Assembly (NCBI RefSeq): GCF_000227135.1
Contig: NC_018248.1
Location: 529,670-593,669, forward strand
Length of the DNA stretch: 64,000 nucleotides
Direction: 5' to 3'
From: Leishmania donovani
Taxonomy: Eukaryota; Euglenozoa; Kinetoplastea; Trypanosomatida; Trypanosomatidae
Shown here: in pieces, positions 35,814 to 46,280 of the stretch
Numbering within the stretch: position 1 is the first letter of the stretch
Layout of the letters: each line of letters opens with the position of its first letter
Position numbers and translations under genes: made by a program
The notes under the pieces: generated by a model
Seen by the model: only the letters and a program-made list of their open reading frames with translations
Told to the model about the DNA's origin: nothing
The model's database searches: none

Positions 35814-38800
35814 TTACTCAAGATGGATCACCTCGCGAAACTCCTGCCCAAGGGTGCACCGCTCACCATTTTTGTACCGGTTCAGCGATGCCACTGATCT
35901 GGAGTCCCCATGCCGCAGCATTACCCGACAACTCGGTGTAGCCATGGCACTCCGGATGCCTTGTTGGATCACCTCCACCTCATTGGCTGCCCGCTGCCGC
36001 GGCAGGCCGCGACGATCGGCCGGCTGCTTCGTCTCGCCAGCGCCCTCGAGACTTCGGCTCCCGGTGCTACCCTCCACTGAATCTTGAGACACTCCCTCGT
36101 CTTCGTCCACGCCGTTCTCGCCGCACTCGGAGCCCTCCTCGGATACGTCCTCCAGAGACACACCAATGAGAAGCACCTTTGATGGCCGTTTGAAGGAGGT
36201 ATCCACGGTGATTTCTATCTCTGTCAAGATGCAGAGCACATTGTCGATCATGCACTCCAGCACCGGCACTGTCGTGGGCGACGGTGCTCGACGGACCGCC
36301 TCTGGCGTGGAGTTCGTGGCGCCGTCTTCGGAGCTGCCAACGCCGCCGCTGCTGGGACGGCCACGCGCGGGCATCGTCATCGCCGACGCCGTGGGCGTGC
36401 TGCTGATGCCGCCGCCACTGGTTAGGTGCAGTTCCTTGCCGCTGCTCTCCAAGTCCGTGCGACATGTCACTTTCAACGGCTGCATGGTGGCGTTGTTGTT
36501 GGCCAGCGACGTGCCCTTGGGCTGCACCGGTGCCATGACAACAGGCAGGAAGGCGAGGCGCATGGGGCGGTCTTGTAGGATTTGCATGGCGACAATAAAG
36601 GAGTCCACGCGCGGCTCTGTAAAGACGGCGTTAGAGGCGCGGTGCGGGGTGCTGCTAGGCGGGCTCGCCGTCTCGCGCGCGAAGCTGGCGGTGGAGCTGC
36701 CCGCGTGGGTCGTCGCGGCAGCTGCTGCCGTGTCTCCCCTGGTGTGCCCGGGGCCGCGAACCGCTAGCGAGGACAAGTCCATCGCACAACGGTGGCTTAC
36801 GGAGTCTAGCTCCGACGGTTCTTCGGGACGGCAGTACACAAACTGCAGCAGTTGCTGCTCCCGCGTGGTCAGCCCTTCGCGCTGACCTTTGTGATTGGAG
36901 ATGTAGAAGATTGTGAAGGGATGGAAGCCACAGGAGTGCGTGAGCGAGGAGTCGACCCCGTTGGTGAAGTAGTGCCTGTTCGCTGATGCGTCGTAGCTGG
37001 CGTGCGCCTGTGCACCGTAGAGGCGAGAGCCACACGCCGAGTTCCCCTTCTCCACGTGAATGAGCACTGTGACAAAGACGTTGCTCGCGTCCCCGATGAA
37101 GCGCGCCCCACGGTGTAGTGTGAGAGAGGGGTTTGCGACGACGGCGGAGCCGGGCTGTCGGCTACGCGTGGGGCGAGTCAGCCATGGTTTTGACCGCGGA
37201 GACGATATCGGTGAAGCCCCGGTGGCGTTTCCATCAGAATGGGGTGCCGCTGTGCAGCTTCTTACCACGCTGTCGCCATTATCTCTCCCGCTCGACAGCT
37301 GTTGCTCCAGATGCTGCGCAGAGATGCTCAAGCAATGCGACAAGACGGCCCCCCTTCCCCCCGCGTTGCCGTCTATGAAGGCCTTTTCCGCCACGTTGTC
37401 CGCGGCGGCGACGGTGCGACTCTGAATGCACAGCGTCGCGGCGTGCGCCACCGATGATGAGGGGATGATGGTTGACCTGCGCCGCCCCTTGCCCACCGCC
37501 AGCGGTGAGCTATCGCCGCTACCTCCGCCTTGGTCACCCGCTTCGTCGGCCTTGTTCGTGTCGGCAAGGGAGCGCACGCTGTGCTCGCTGGCGGAGGTGC
37601 TGTCCGGCCTCTGTGCCTTCTCGTCCGTCAGTTGGGCGTCGGTGTCCAAGTGCAAGACACGTTCTACCGGAGCTGACGCAGTGGTTGCACCCCTGGCCGC
37701 CGACGGCTCCTCGTGCGCATGGGCGTGCGGCTTCTGGGGTTCTCTGCTGCCTGTGCTTCCCGTGGTCAGCGTCGGAAACTGCGGTAGTTTCACCCTCCCA
37801 AAGGGGATGCCCTTCACATTTAGCGAGGTGAGCTGCGAGGTCATCTCCTCGCCAGCGCCGCCGCTCTCCGCGCGGTCTCTGCTCTCGTTCGGCGTCTCCC
37901 GGGGGACGGTGAAAACGCTCTCCGTGAACGAGTCACCCAGCTCGTTACCGGGCGTGTGCGGGGGGTGCAGCTTCACCGATGTCATGATTGGCGCCGACGG
38001 CTTGAACATCGACGTCGAGGTGCGCCCGTGCACAGACTCCTGGTTCCTCCCTGCGTTGTGGCCGAAGCCAGAGCTGCAGCATGCAACGCTCTTGGAGGCA
38101 GCGAGGCCCAACAGGTTGACCGGCGCAGCTGCATTGGCCCGGCTCAGCACAAAAGAGGAGAAGTACAGCGACAAGATCATCCGCTCCACCCGCGCGACAC
38201 TGATCGCCAGGGCGCGCACGGCGATGCGTTGGTGATGCACCGCGGGGTTCGTCGGTCCCGTTAAGCTCCGCAGGTTCAGCTTCCCTAGCAGGCCCATTAG
38301 CCAGCGCCACTCCTTGCCTACGTGAACGGTGGCAATGATCACGTCCCGCTCCTCCTCGAGCTTGTCGATGCCGTGAAGGAAGCCGGGGCCGCCAATAGCG
38401 GGTAGTGTGGCAGACATGCTTGCCGCCGCCCCCCCGGGCATAGAAATTCTAGAGAAGTGCTGCAGCCCCGACTCTTCTGGGGTCATCGGCAAACTGCGCA
38501 TGCGGGCCGGTTCATCTGCATACGCCAAGCCCAGGGTAACCCGGCGTGTCTCCAACTCTGTCTCCACGTTGCCCACCGCGGTGCTCAAGTACGTTGCGTG
38601 TTGCTCCATTTCCTTAACGATCTGTGCCAACGCTGAGTTGAACACGCGCTGCGGGTGCTGCATGGCGTAGTAGCTCAGCACTGTGCCGATCACTGTCAGC
38701 AGGGGCACCATGACACCCACGTAGATGCACCTACCTCGACGAACGGCAATGTACAGGGGTGGAATCCCAACAATCATGAAGCACAACCCCAGCAGCACCG

Positions 38801-38963
38801 CTGTCAGCAGCGTGGAGAAGCACGTGACGAAGAAAGACGGGTTCGAGCGCAGGGCTTCCGCCTTGATATCCAGCAGAGCCGGTAGCGGCACCTTGACGGT
38901 CACTGGCTTTCCCATGGCATCCACGCCCCTCTGCTGCTGATCTGCTTTTCTGGAATCGTCCAT
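35814..38963 (-). CDS. Two-TM protein with PPLYI signature, long variable tail, 1049 aa
   Basis: The ATG at 38963 gives MDDSRKADQQQRGVD. Two membrane helices lie close together at about 43-73 and 80-101 (FFVTCFSTLLTAVLLGLCFM, GIPPLYIAV, YVGVMVPLLTVIGTVLSYYA), so both ends should face the same side. A charged region after TM2 (VETELETRRVTLGLAYADE) and a KEWRW segment follow. Residues 300-650 are Ser/Thr/Gly-rich linker, while 650-740 and 830-1049 include ordered blocks. The neighbour transcribed just before it (378 aa) has the same two-helix layout and PPLYI, so the two are probably diverged tandem relatives. No enzymatic motif. Function unknown. Confidence 0.8.
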   Translation of the reverse strand: MDDSRKADQQQRGVDAMGKPVTVKVPLPALLDIKAEALRSNPSFFVTCFSTLLTAVLLGLCFMIVGIPPLYIAVRRGRCIYVGVMVPLLTVIGTVLSYYAMQHPQRVFNSALAQIVKEMEQHATYLSTAVGNVETELETRRVTLGLAYADEPARMRSLPMTPEESGLQHFSRISMPGGAAASMSATLPAIGGPGFLHGIDKLEEERDVIIATVHVGKEWRWLMGLLGKLNLRSLTGPTNPAVHHQRIAVRALAISVARVERMILSLYFSSFVLSRANAAAPVNLLGLAASKSVACCSSGFGHNAGRNQESVHGRTSTSMFKPSAPIMTSVKLHPPHTPGNELGDSFTESVFTVPRETPNESRDRAESGGAGEEMTSQLTSLNVKGIPFGRVKLPQFPTLTTGSTGSREPQKPHAHAHEEPSAARGATTASAPVERVLHLDTDAQLTDEKAQRPDSTSASEHSVRSLADTNKADEAGDQGGGSGDSSPLAVGKGRRRSTIIPSSSVAHAATLCIQSRTVAAADNVAEKAFIDGNAGGRGAVLSHCLSISAQHLEQQLSSGRDNGDSVVRSCTAAPHSDGNATGASPISSPRSKPWLTRPTRSRQPGSAVVANPSLTLHRGARFIGDASNVFVTVLIHVEKGNSACGSRLYGAQAHASYDASANRHYFTNGVDSSLTHSCGFHPFTIFYISNHKGQREGLTTREQQLLQFVYCRPEEPSELDSVSHRCAMDLSSLAVRGPGHTRGDTAAAAATTHAGSSTASFARETASPPSSTPHRASNAVFTEPRVDSFIVAMQILQDRPMRLAFLPVVMAPVQPKGTSLANNNATMQPLKVTCRTDLESSGKELHLTSGGGISSTPTASAMTMPARGRPSSGGVGSSEDGATNSTPEAVRRAPSPTTVPVLECMIDNVLCILTEIEITVDTSFKRPSKVLLIGVSLEDVSEEGSECGENGVDEDEGVSQDSVEGSTGSRSLEGAGETKQPADRRGLPRQRAANEVEVIQQGIRSAMATPSCRVMLRHGDSRSVASLNRYKNGERCTLGQEFREVIHLE

Positions 38964-39884
38964 TTCGTGCCGAGAACACGGCCTTCCGCTGCAGCTCTTA
39001 AAGACTACGCGCACTACACCCCGCTCCCTTCCTCCCTACCTCCCTCACGCATACACACGCACAGCCTCCTTACTTCTCTGCTCTTCGCGTCTTTCCTCCT
39101 TCGTTTTTGTGGAGCACGTGAGACGGCACACTCAAACGCAACGGCTGGCGTGATGCCGATGCGGCTGTCACGAAGGGAATATACGAAGAAGAAATGGAAG
39201 CAGAAAAAAAAGAGAGCGAAAGAAGCGTGCGCTTTCTGTCAACACCGCAGAACGAGAAGATGCGGAGGGGAGGGGAGGTGGAGGGGGAGAGGAGAGCGAA
39301 GGGGAGGGTTCCCAAAACTGACGTGGGTGAAGAGGCGCGTGGAGGAGCAGCAGATTCCTGGCAGATTGAGAAAGAGAGAGCAAGGAAGCACAGCAAGACG
39401 GAGGGAGATGCGTGCGTATGTGTGTCTTTCACTTCCACTAGGTACACACACGCGCCCACCGCTGCCCCAAGACACCGGAGATCGATCTTCTCTGAAGCAG
39501 GGCACGACAAAAACAACAAAGAAAGACAAGCCAAGCAGAACGAGCTATCCCTTCTCCTCCCCTCCTGCGCACGCCGGCAAACAAAAAAAGCCGGTGAAGA
39601 TGAAAAGAGGCGGGGGGCGTGGAGACTGGGCCGCAGAAAACGGCCGCAGAGAGGAGGAGCAACAAAGGCGAGGGCGGCGGCTGAAGAGTGGGGAGGATCG
39701 GAGTCGACCCGGTATGCCGTGGCCCTCCCCCGTGGCACAAGAAAAACAGCAAGTTGCAGAGGAAGCGGGTGTACGTACGTACGTATATATGTATGTTGTG
39801 TTTGTGAAAGATTTTGAGGAGCTTTTCTGCGAGGGGGGCGCACACGACAGTCAACCAGAACCAGTCGGAATCTGGTGGGCACCG

Positions 39885-39904
39885 AATATATATATATATA
39901 TATA
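39885..39904. repeat. (AT)n microsatellite
   Basis: About ten AT units; one of five similar AT runs spread over the intergenic regions of this window. Confidence 0.85.
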
Positions 39905-40354
39905 CGTATGTGCGTGTACTTCCTTCGCCAACGTTTGGGGGGAGGGAGGAGGGGGAGAGCGAGTGAGCTGCATCGAGACGATCCAGCGCGGCAGTGCCTT
40001 CACTTCAACCGATCCCACTGCTGGGGTGTGTGCGGGCGTGGCATTGTGCCGCCTGCACACCGGGAGGGCCATACCGGCAGGCATGCAGCGCGTCTTTCGA
40101 ACAGGCGCATGCACACGCGCATAGACTGTAGTTGTGCAGCAATGCCGCTGCCAGTGCCGATGCTCCTTTCTTCCGTAGGGGGGGGGGGAGGCATTTCTCT
40201 TTCCTGTACGCTTTTCTGTGTCATGCAGTTGATCTCCCGGTGCGGGTATCCGCTTGGGCATCTGTGTATGGGAGCCGCACCGGCGCTCTGTCCACCACAT
40301 CACCATGATGGCCACAAGAGCGAATATATTCGTTTCCTTCGCGCCTCAGACACA

Positions 40355-40832
40355 AGTCCGCTTCTCTGCCACACAGCGCGGGGTCCAACGCCCCACGCTG
40401 CCACCCACGGCCCTGTCCACACAGGCCCCACCTCGCGTGGGACCATGGCAGCCGTCGACACACGCCGGTCCAGCAAGGCGCCGATGCAGTCGCCTGAGAG
40501 CACGGCCCCTGCCTCGCACTCTGCCCGCTGCGCAGGGGGCGTCGACGCAGCGCCACGCAGGGCCTTGACCGACAACATCAGTAGCGCTGAATTGCTCTGA
40601 CCTCGCTGCGTCGCGGGCACCGGGCCCTGCCACCACCACCAGGAGTGGCTCGGCATTGGGGAGGGTGAGGTGGGGGCTGCTGGGCTTCCTTCCTCACACA
40701 CGCAGAGAGTCGGGAGTGGAGGGGAGGGGGGGGGTGCGGTGGGGCTGGACCCTCTGATGCCACGCACTGAGCGGTGGGTGTCTGCGTGCTTCCCCCCCTC
40801 GTCATCATCTGGAACCGTACATTAGGCGGGAA
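40355..40832 (-). repeat. SIDER-like retroposon copy R4, most complete
   Basis: Uninterrupted copy of about 480 bp, useful as reference. In coding sense it begins 'cccgcctaatgtacggttcc', then 'gatgatgacgag', 'ggaagcacgcagacacccac', a C/T tract, 'ccaatgccgagccactcctg', the long middle block and ends 'ggcagagaagcggacttgtg'. It is in the same orientation as the genes, about 1 kb past the stop of the 378-aa gene. Confidence 0.85.
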
Positions 40833-41838
40833 CAACAAGAAATGAAGACAGAGGTTGGCCAGCGAAGGTAACAGCACCCAAAGAAGGCGAACACGAAGAC
40901 CAGCGATGGTGCGTGCCAATGCGAAGAGGAGAGGCGGAGGGAGTCGGGTAGGGAGGGGTGCGCTGCCTGCTCGGTGCTGCACCTTGCATCTGCAATGCAT
41001 TTCCCTCTGCACCTTCGTTCTCCTGCAACCACGCGCATTACACTCTGCACCAAAGGAAATACCGGCACGTAGGGGGAGAAGGGAGGAGGGGCGTGCTCGT
41101 GACGTGTGCTCTTCGAGTCCTTCGCTCACGCGTTCACAAAGTCGCACGCACACGCCGCGCTGCATCGCGACGTCATGAATTTCTGGTGTCGGCCAGTTTC
41201 ACTGGACTGCTCGTTTTACTTCTTTGCTCGCTAGCCCTCCCACGTCCGCCGTGCCGCCACCCAACCGACCTTCCCTCCATTCCAGACACTGCGAACGCAG
41301 CTCGTGGTCCTGCGCGGGGAACAAGCGGGACAGGGAGGTATGGGGCCTCGATGGCACCGATGCATGCAAACAACAAAGAAAACGTACAATGATAGGCTGT
41401 CGGGACTGCGGGTGAGCACCTACAGGCATGCAGCAGCGCGGCACAGGTACACGAACGACCACATCCGGGAAAAGAACGATAGCGCTGCAGGGCTCCCCCA
41501 CCGAAAAGGGAAGGACACAGAGACCAGCGACCCACCACGATGAGGACCACCACCAGTACTGCAAGAGAGAGAATACCAATGTGCGCACCAACGCGCGCGA
41601 ACACGGGAGTTCCAGTCGCTGAAGGAAAAATAGAAAAGCGCACCTCGGACAGCGACGCTCGTGAGGCCATCGCCACTTTTCGCCACCTTGGCTGCAGCGA
41701 CTCTCGACGTGACGCTTCGCGCCATCGCCGCCGTAGTGGCCGTTGTTGCTGCTGCTGCTGCTTCTGCTATGCTCACCACCCTCCGCGCCAATACACATGC
41801 ACCATCGCCTCGCCGTTCCACGGATCGGTAGGAGACAT

Positions 41839-42975
41839 TTACATGCCAGCCGGCTCGTGCGTCCGCTCCAGCACGTTGCCTCGCAAGGCTTGTGGTAAGT
41901 CTGCGCCAGTGTTGCTCCGGCCCCAGGAGGTGCTCTCGCCTCCGCGGAAAAGGGCGAATTCGGAGCCGACACAGCTCGCCGCGCTACCGCCGCCGCTGCT
42001 GTTCGCCGGCATGGTCGAGCCCCGTGGGAGATCAGGGTGGAGACTCTCTGCCGGCACCAGTGGTGCAGCATTGCCCTGGGGCCGCGGCGCGGCCTTGCCA
42101 TCGCTGAGCATGCCGTGCCGTGCCGTGCTCCCAGGGCCTGAGCGGGGGGAGCCGAGCGTGGACAGCGGTGGGCGTCTTGAGAGGTAGACGGCATTCCCTT
42201 GCTTTGCCTCCGCGGCGACGTCCGTCACCTGACCCAGCAGCGCTGCGGGGGTGGGCGGCACGAAGACGCCGACCGTTTTCACCACCGCCTTCGTAAAATT
42301 CGCCTCAGCCACATTTGCCTTTGTCAGAAAGTGCTGCTCCACCTGGTCGCGCAGGTCCCCGATCTCCGCAAAGACGGCCGAACTCACCCACGTATCCTTG
42401 CGCACGCTCTTGGGCCGCACGTGCCGGCGCCACTCCCAGTTCACGGTGCTCGCGAGTCGCTGGGCGTGGTTGCTGCCTTGATCGAGGTGGACGTTTCGCG
42501 CTGACATCTTTGATCGGTTCAAGGAGGCGACGCTGCTACCGTTTATGACAAAACTCGAGGCAGACACGCCGCAGCCGACGATGCTGCGGTTGCCCACGGC
42601 GAGCACGCCGCTCTTCTGCAGCTGCTGGCGCCTCGCCTCCAAGGTCCACCGTAGCGTCAGCAAGTTCAGCTCGACACGGTAGTGGACAAAACGCACCGGG
42701 CGGTAGTAGGCAAAGTACAGGAAGAGGGCGTTTACCGTGGTACACGTCGGGATGACTACCAGCAGATACAGCCTCTGCTTCACGCCCTGAGTCACGCTCT
42801 CATCTAGGAGGACCTCACCAGCGCTCGGCAGCCGATTCGACTCTCCGGCGTTATCGTCAGGGCTGTAGATGTACAGCGGCGGCACCACGACGAGCATAAG
42901 GAAGATCGCGGAGAGGACCGCATTGGTGATGGTAAAGATCATCTCGTCCAGCGAGTTCGCTCTTCGCGTCGTCAT
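41839..42975 (-). CDS. Two-TM protein with PPLYI signature, 378 aa
   Basis: The ATG at 42975 gives MTTRRANSLDEMIFTITNAV. Helices lie at about 13-36 (FTITNAVLSAIFLMLVVVPP, then LYI) and 69-92 (LYLLVVIPTCTTVNALFLYF), separated by a roughly 30-residue loop with several acidic residues. The post-TM2 region (YYRPVRFVHYRVELN) parallels the YYAMQHPQRVFNSALAQ of the 1049-aa neighbour, as does a later W-E-W-R segment. The last 130 residues are Ser/Gly/Pro-rich. The open frame continues upstream of 42975, but that part is a pyrimidine-rich leader ending in CAG directly before the ATG. Function unknown; tandem relation to the neighbour is inferred from shared layout and short motifs only. Confidence 0.78.
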   Translation of the reverse strand: MTTRRANSLDEMIFTITNAVLSAIFLMLVVVPPLYIYSPDDNAGESNRLPSAGEVLLDESVTQGVKQRLYLLVVIPTCTTVNALFLYFAYYRPVRFVHYRVELNLLTLRWTLEARRQQLQKSGVLAVGNRSIVGCGVSASSFVINGSSVASLNRSKMSARNVHLDQGSNHAQRLASTVNWEWRRHVRPKSVRKDTWVSSAVFAEIGDLRDQVEQHFLTKANVAEANFTKAVVKTVGVFVPPTPAALLGQVTDVAAEAKQGNAVYLSRRPPLSTLGSPRSGPGSTARHGMLSDGKAAPRPQGNAAPLVPAESLHPDLPRGSTMPANSSGGGSAASCVGSEFALFRGGESTSWGRSNTGADLPQALRGNVLERTHEPAGM

Positions 42976-44489
42976 CTGCGTGAGCTTCGCCGGCGTGAGA
43001 GAGCGAGCGTGCAGGCACACGCGTAAACACCCGACAAAGACGGTGGCGGAGCCAACGATGTAGAGCAAGAGCAACGGCACGCACCAGAGAAGTAGGGGAG
43101 GGCGAGATGGGCAGGCGAAAGGATGGCTCGGCAATGAAACGAAGAGGTGCACTCGGCAGAGCCAAAGTGAACCCGAGTATGCCGAGTACGAGGTGGGGAC
43201 AACGCAAGGCGAACGAACAAGTCACCAAGCGCAGTTGACACCGGCAGGCCACAAGGGCGGGAGAGAGAGGACGAGCAGTGGACCGTCGGCGCAGCCGCAC
43301 TATCCCACACGCCACAACCAACAGCTGCGAACGACGGCTTTTGAGAATGTCTACAGCCTCGCTCGCTCTCTGTGTGCGTGTATCGGGGGAGGGGGCGCTG
43401 AGCAGTTTCGGAGGCAGCAAGAGAGAGACCCAGCAAGACAGAAGGAAACTTCGTAGGCGCACGAGCATGATGGGGCACACACAAGGGCAGACAGACGCCG
43501 TAGCTGCGAGGGTGAAAGAGAGTTGCGTTTTTGTTTCGCAATCACGAGTCCGCTTCTCTGCCACACAACGTGGGGTCCAACGCCCCACGCTGCCACCCAC
43601 GGCCCTGTCCACACAGGCCCCACCTCGCGTGGGACCATGGCAGCCGTCGACACACGCCGGTCCAGCAAGGCGCCGATGCAGTCCCCCGAGAGCACGGCCC
43701 CTGCCTCGCACTCTGCCCGCTGCGCAGGTGGCGTCGACGCAGCGCCACGCAGGGCCTTGACCGACAACATCAGTAGCGCTGAATTGCTCTGACCTCGCTG
43801 CGTCGCGGGCACCGGGCCCTGCCACCACCACCAGGAGTGGCTCGGCATTGGGGAGGGTGAGGTGGGGGCTGCTGGGCTTCCTCCCTCACACACGCAGAGA
43901 GTCGGGAGTGGAGGGGAGGGGGGGGGGTGCGGTGGGGCTGGACCCTCTGATGCCACGCACTGAGCAGTGCGCTCCCCCCACTTGTCATCAGGAGGGACCC
44001 CAAGCAGGGGAACAGCGAGAGAGAAGGACTGGTGCCCGTGTGCGCATCGGAGCGCGTTCCAGCAACGCAGCGGGCGCGCAACCACATGAAGGGGGGAGGG
44101 GTCTTCATGAAGACGCTACATAATGTGAAGTTGCGGCGGCCGCTCAGCGAAAACCCCTCCCCCGCGGCCAAAGCGCTCCTCCGCACACGCGATCGCGACC
44201 TTTTACGGGGACAGCACGCACTTCTTTCCTGTGGCTTCCTGCCTCCGCATCCACATGGGTTTGATGCGTAGTTTCGACTCTGCGACAGCAAGGTAGATGG
44301 AATCACTGGCACCATGCCCCTGTCATCGCCCTCGCCACCACCAGAGGCGCATTGGGGGGGGGGGCTGCGGTGGCGGATTAGCGACGGAGAAAGGGAAGGG
44401 GGGGGAGGCAAATAGACGGACACCACTGCGGCGCTCTCCGCCTTTTTTACGCCCCGCCGTGCATCCACGCTACTAAGACCCTGCTTGGC
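42976..44489. other. Intergenic region with SIDER-like copy R5
   Basis: 3'UTR of the DHHC gene and leader of the 378-aa gene. Besides copy R5 there are G-tracts near 44354-44363 and 44396-44408. No gene. Confidence 0.6.
43538..44010 (-). repeat. SIDER-like retroposon copy R5
   Basis: Uninterrupted, gene-sense, about 480 nt past the DHHC stop. It shares 'cacaacgtggggtcc' with R3 rather than the 'cacagcgcggggtcc' form of R2, R4 and R7. At its 5' end it shares a 'ccccaagca' extension with R6. Confidence 0.85.
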
Positions 44490-46280
44490 CTACTCCGACA
44501 GTAGCGGGTGCAGCTCACCGGACGCAAGCAAGTCAAAGGTGGGGTAGTGCACCCCATCCCCGTAGATTGGTCGGAACGTTGGAAAGCCGGTGAGCCACAC
44601 AACGATTGCCACGCGTTGCGCCAAACGCCTGGCGACAGCCGCCCAGCGCCATCCACGGTCGTCTGCACAGCCGCCAGGGCGGGCCGCTGTGGCTCTCCTG
44701 TCCGCCTCCGCCTCAGCCTTCAGCATCATCTTCACAAGCGGGTCACGCGCGGTGGAGAAAAGATCGACGAAGTTCAGCCACTTCCCCAAGTCGTATGGGT
44801 TGCGGTACGTAAAGTTGGTGGACGCGTATACGTGCGTGCGCTTCTCATGCACGTAGATGCTCTCGATCGCCGTTGTGTTCTCCAGCACCAGGCGCTTGTT
44901 GACGTACAGGAAGAGTGACATGCAGAGACAGACGATGACCGTCACGCCGAATGTCAGCGTTGTCAGATACGACGTGAGCAGCACACCGGCGGGGCCGTAG
45001 GGCATGCGCAGTGCACGCAGTTTCGCCTCCACGGCGGCCTTGTTTGGAGACGTCCTCCACTGCGCGTGCAGTCGCCTAAACCTTCGAGCGTTGCTGCTTT
45101 CGCGTATGTAGCCGTAGCCCAGGAAGCCGGTGGCCAGCAGGGTGCCCACCCACAGCCACCACACAAACAGCAGGAAGTAGCGCTGGTTCTCCGCGTCGAC
45201 GCAGTTGTTGATCCACGGGCAATGATGGTCCATCTTCGTGACACACTCGTTGCATATGGCGCAGTGGTGCTCGCGCGGCGCCTTCAGGCGGCGGCAGTGG
45301 TGGCAGTAGCGCCGCGGCACGTCCAGCAAGCGAGCGACTCGCAGCCGCGGTGGGCAGCGCTCAGCGGTTTCAGCAATCGCCTCGAGCTCGAGAAGTGCGT
45401 CCAGCGATGCCACTGTCTTTGGCCGATTCGGCAGGTGGCACCGGTGGCACCCTCGTGCATGGAACACAGCACTAGCACTCCGGGTAAGACGGGTGAAACA
45501 AGCGAGTAGCGAGCGCATGCTACCTCTCCGACAGGCAACGCCGGCTTTTTGCTGGTGTAGCGGCACCGTCGCAGCAGCGTCTCCGTCCGCGCTCTCATCG
45601 CCCCTAAAGACACGCACAACGCGAATGCCGAGAAAGTTCGTCGTCGGGAGCGGCGGTTGCGACGGTGCCACCATTCCCGTAGCCGCCGGCATAGGCACTC
45701 GAGGCGACGCGGGGTCGTTGAGAGTAGTGTCGAAGGGGCCTCGAGGTGCCTCCGCGCCCCTGCGCGGAGAGGAAAACGCGTGCTGCGCTAACGGGACACC
45801 AGCAGCCATCGAGCTTATCTCCTGCGTGCGGCCATGCACCCGTGGGCTACCATCGCCTTCTTTCACGCCGTCATCGCCGCTGTCTTCCGAGGAGTCGGAG
45901 TTGTCGTAGGGAGCACCGGCCGCGTTGGTGGTGTACGGGCCCCGATACGTGTACTCCGGCGGTGCTTGGCCGATGTGCCTCGAAAATGTTGTAGAGCAGA
46001 AGTAGTTGACATAGATGTTGAAGGAGACAAACACAAGGAGACACTGCAGAAGGACGTACGGGAGGGAGCCTGGCGTGGTGAGCACCGGTACCACGTTGCG
46101 CGCGAACGTCACCACAGTGAAGGTGACGAGGGCCACCCCCAAGGCGACGACGGCCCAGCCCACGACCCGCGTCGAGGCGTTGAAAGACGTGACGAACCAG
46201 CGCTGCTGAAGAGTGAGCCATATGGCGACGAGGTACTGGCGCCTCTGCAATGCATAGCGGAGGAGATCCCCGTTGTCCAT
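44490..46280 (-). CDS. DHHC palmitoyltransferase, 596 aa
   Basis: Protein S-acyltransferase. The cysteine-rich domain is intact: RRYCHHCRRLKAPREHHCAI, NECVTKM, then DHHC at 351-354 and PWINNCV. Four membrane helices fit the usual topology: two before the domain (about 36-62 and 73-95) and two after (about 368-392 and 433-460). The C-terminal PaCCT-type motif NPYDLGKWLNF is present (494-504), with a TTAIE segment just after TM4 resembling TTxE. A 220-residue Ser/Pro/Gly-rich cytosolic insertion lies between TM2 and the DHHC domain and carries an extra cysteine pair, GCHRCH (277-282). The ATG at 46280 gives MDNGDLLRYALQRRQ; the frame upstream is leader. Substrates cannot be told from sequence. 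Confidence 0.95.
   Translation of the reverse strand: MDNGDLLRYALQRRQYLVAIWLTLQQRWFVTSFNASTRVVGWAVVALGVALVTFTVVTFARNVVPVLTTPGSLPYVLLQCLLVFVSFNIYVNYFCSTTFSRHIGQAPPEYTYRGPYTTNAAGAPYDNSDSSEDSGDDGVKEGDGSPRVHGRTQEISSMAAGVPLAQHAFSSPRRGAEAPRGPFDTTLNDPASPRVPMPAATGMVAPSQPPLPTTNFLGIRVVRVFRGDESADGDAAATVPLHQQKAGVACRRGSMRSLLACFTRLTRSASAVFHARGCHRCHLPNRPKTVASLDALLELEAIAETAERCPPRLRVARLLDVPRRYCHHCRRLKAPREHHCAICNECVTKMDHHCPWINNCVDAENQRYFLLFVWWLWVGTLLATGFLGYGYIRESSNARRFRRLHAQWRTSPNKAAVEAKLRALRMPYGPAGVLLTSYLTTLTFGVTVIVCLCMSLFLYVNKRLVLENTTAIESIYVHEKRTHVYASTNFTYRNPYDLGKWLNFVDLFSTARDPLVKMMLKAEAEADRRATAARPGGCADDRGWRWAAVARRLAQRVAIVVWLTGFPTFRPIYGDGVHYPTFDLLASGELHPLLSE

Larger units (their letters stand above)
38964..41838. 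other. Intergenic region between the two PPLYI proteins, with SIDER-like copy R4
   Basis: 2.9 kb without a supported gene. It holds the 3'UTR of the 378-aa gene with copy R4, an AT run (39885-39904), a short run of CGTA units near 39770-39785, and a purine-rich plus strand near 39180-39420. Confidence 0.6.
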
